DNA of 64,000 nt. It comes from Macrobrachium rosenbergii. Taxonomy: Eukaryota; Arthropoda; Malacostraca; Decapoda; Palaemonidae. The stretch is taken from positions 44,866,322 through 44,930,321 of the forward strand of contig NC_089782.1 in assembly GCF_040412425.1 (NCBI RefSeq), written 5' to 3'. Below the pieces are notes generated by a model. That model saw only the letters and a program-made list of their open reading frames with translations. It searched no databases and was not told the origin of the DNA. The position numbers and the translations under genes were made by a program. Of this stretch, positions 62,829-64,000 are shown in pieces; within the stretch, counting starts at the first letter, position 1, and every line of letters begins with the position of its first letter.

Positions 62829-62915
<87 letters not shown>
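60900..62915 (+). repeat. Compound array: CT tracts alternating with related spacers
   Basis: Long CT tracts at about 61003-61080, 61214-61261, 62534-62609, 62685-62764 and 62834-62913 are preceded by related spacers: CCCGAAATTCGTTGCCAATG then TCAAAACAGGC; CCCGAAATTCGTTGCAAATG; CAGAAATCGGGCCAAAAATT; CAGAAATCAGTTGCCATTG. The spacer plus tract behaves as a diverged tandem unit. Confidence 0.85.
61795..62240. repeat. Inverted pair within the compound array
   Basis: GGGGACCAAATATCTCCCTT then CGGAATCACCGGAGGATATC (61935-61977) is mirrored by GTATCCTCCGAGGAATCCGG then AGGGAATCTTTGGTCC (62200-62236). The 61795-61990 segment is GC-rich and lacks an ORF; it interrupts the CT array. Confidence 0.6.
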
Positions 62916-64000
62916 GTAATAGGAGGATGATAATATTCCTTTGAGCGATTTTTTTTGCAAGTAATGGAACATTTTTCTTTAAAATATATTGGACCGTATG
63001 TATACTGAAGCTTGTTAGTGAATGAAGTTGAACACAAAAGATTTGCGCAGTCAAATAAAATTAAAAATCCAGGTACAGATGACTGAAATTCATACACGTG
63101 TATAGTGAATTCGTTGTTATTACATTTTTTGTTCCTTTAGTAAATGTCACAACTAAGTATGGTACTTAGCCTATAGTTTCTTCAGTACGAGCTGTTATGC
63201 CTCCGCAGTTATCATTAGTACAGACCCAGTTATTGCCAAGATTAGTAAATCAGTGAGGCTTGTATGGATACGTTCTTTGTTAGGAGAGAAGATTCTTTTG
63301 ATAGTTTATTGTAACACTATTGCTGGTGATTCTGTTGTGTATTCAGGGTCTTTTCAACAGTATTGCAAATACTCAAATGACTTAAAAATAAGGTATCTTC
63401 TCACATGACCTTGGCAGTGACGATGACAAATTTTAATAAATCAGTGACGATAAGATCATAAGCTATATCAAAACAAATAGACTGGTGGTGACCATTGGCA
63501 TCTGTTATTAAGGTCAGCGGTATCTTTTTTTTATGTCTGTCAGGATAGGAAGGCATTTCATATAAGGTCAAAAAGAGGCCTTAGTAGTGCCGGCTCCTGA
63601 CATAAAATCGACGCTTGTAGGGCCTCCCTTAGGCTACCTAAGCAGTCTGGAATCAATTGTCATTGCCAGGGGCAGAGAGGTGATGGTTGCCTTATTGAGG
63701 TCACTGGGTTCTTGTCACATGCATTACAGTTATTGCTTTTGTGGGCAATATTTGCGTTTTTGCATACATGCAGTTTTATATATATAAGATGTATAATGAT
63801 GTTAAATTGAAGTAGGGACCCTGTGGTGAATGAAACAAGTTTAGCAGCAGCGGCAGCAGTAGTAGTAGTATATAGTAGTAGTAAATGATGGTAATGGTAG
63901 TGGTGGTGGAACTGTTTGTGAAGGCAAGAAAAATCAAGAGCAATTTGTAGAGGGCATAGCCTACTTCCGTTTAGGCCACTTGGGCATATAACCCTTCAGT
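62916..64000. other. Unrecognised right end
   Basis: No gene seen. A GCAGCAGCGGCAGCAGTAGT triplet run lies near 63845-63885. Confidence 0.55.

Noticed and set aside
60804..63054. SLSLSL and RERERE ORFs
   Set aside because: Direct translation of CT/GA microsatellites; the same applies near 873, 17950 and 27451.

Overview
This is a eukaryotic window: genes are split by introns with GT...AG junctions, coding density is low, and simple repeats are abundant (AT, CT/GA, TTA). The repeat content (DIRS-type tyrosine-recombinase retrotransposons, several LINE fragments, foldback elements, a SINE-like family with a CCTCATAGG...CTTGGCCT tail) together with a digestive-type cathepsin L suggests an arthropod, most likely a decapod crustacean. 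That assignment is inference; no marker gene fixes the species.

Two protein-coding genes can be read, both on the + strand. The first, about 3.9-15.3 kb, is a six-exon cathepsin L-like cysteine protease of 336 codons with the complete Cys/His/Asn triad. As written it carries a one-base insertion in exon 2, so it is either a sequence error or a null allele. Its third intron (6944-11972) holds a 3.7 kb minisatellite with a 31-bp period; every unit ends in a pyrimidine tract plus CAG, which looks like a splice acceptor. The second gene, 24966-47004, is pescadillo (PES1), a BRCT-domain ribosome-biogenesis protein: nine coding exons giving 595 residues. The very short first coding exon was not found.

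Pescadillo is heavily invaded. Three DIRS-like elements lie in it or beside it, all in the sense direction: an internally deleted copy (about 22950-24695) just before the first recognised exon, a degenerate copy of a related family (about 25750-30475) in the second recognised intron, and a long copy (about 38075-44590) in the last intron. The long copy has gag, RT-RNase H and tyrosine recombinase regions between inverted terminal repeats, and a pogo/Tc1-like MITE is nested in it. The degenerate copy contains an antisense LINE fragment with an apparent PD-(D/E)xK-like domain, and a 70-bp minisatellite that grew inside its recombinase region.

Layout: 1-3.9 kb, flank with microsatellites and a TATA-like site; 3.9-15.3 kb, cathepsin L; 15.3-22.9 kb, intergenic with a 0.54 kb foldback; 22.9-47 kb, pescadillo and its insertions; 47-54.3 kb, LINE remnants on both strands; 54.3-60.4 kb, mostly unrecognised DNA with a possible promoter and first exon near 55.94-56.14 kb; 60.8-62.9 kb, a compound array alternating CT tracts with diverged spacers; 63-64 kb, unrecognised.
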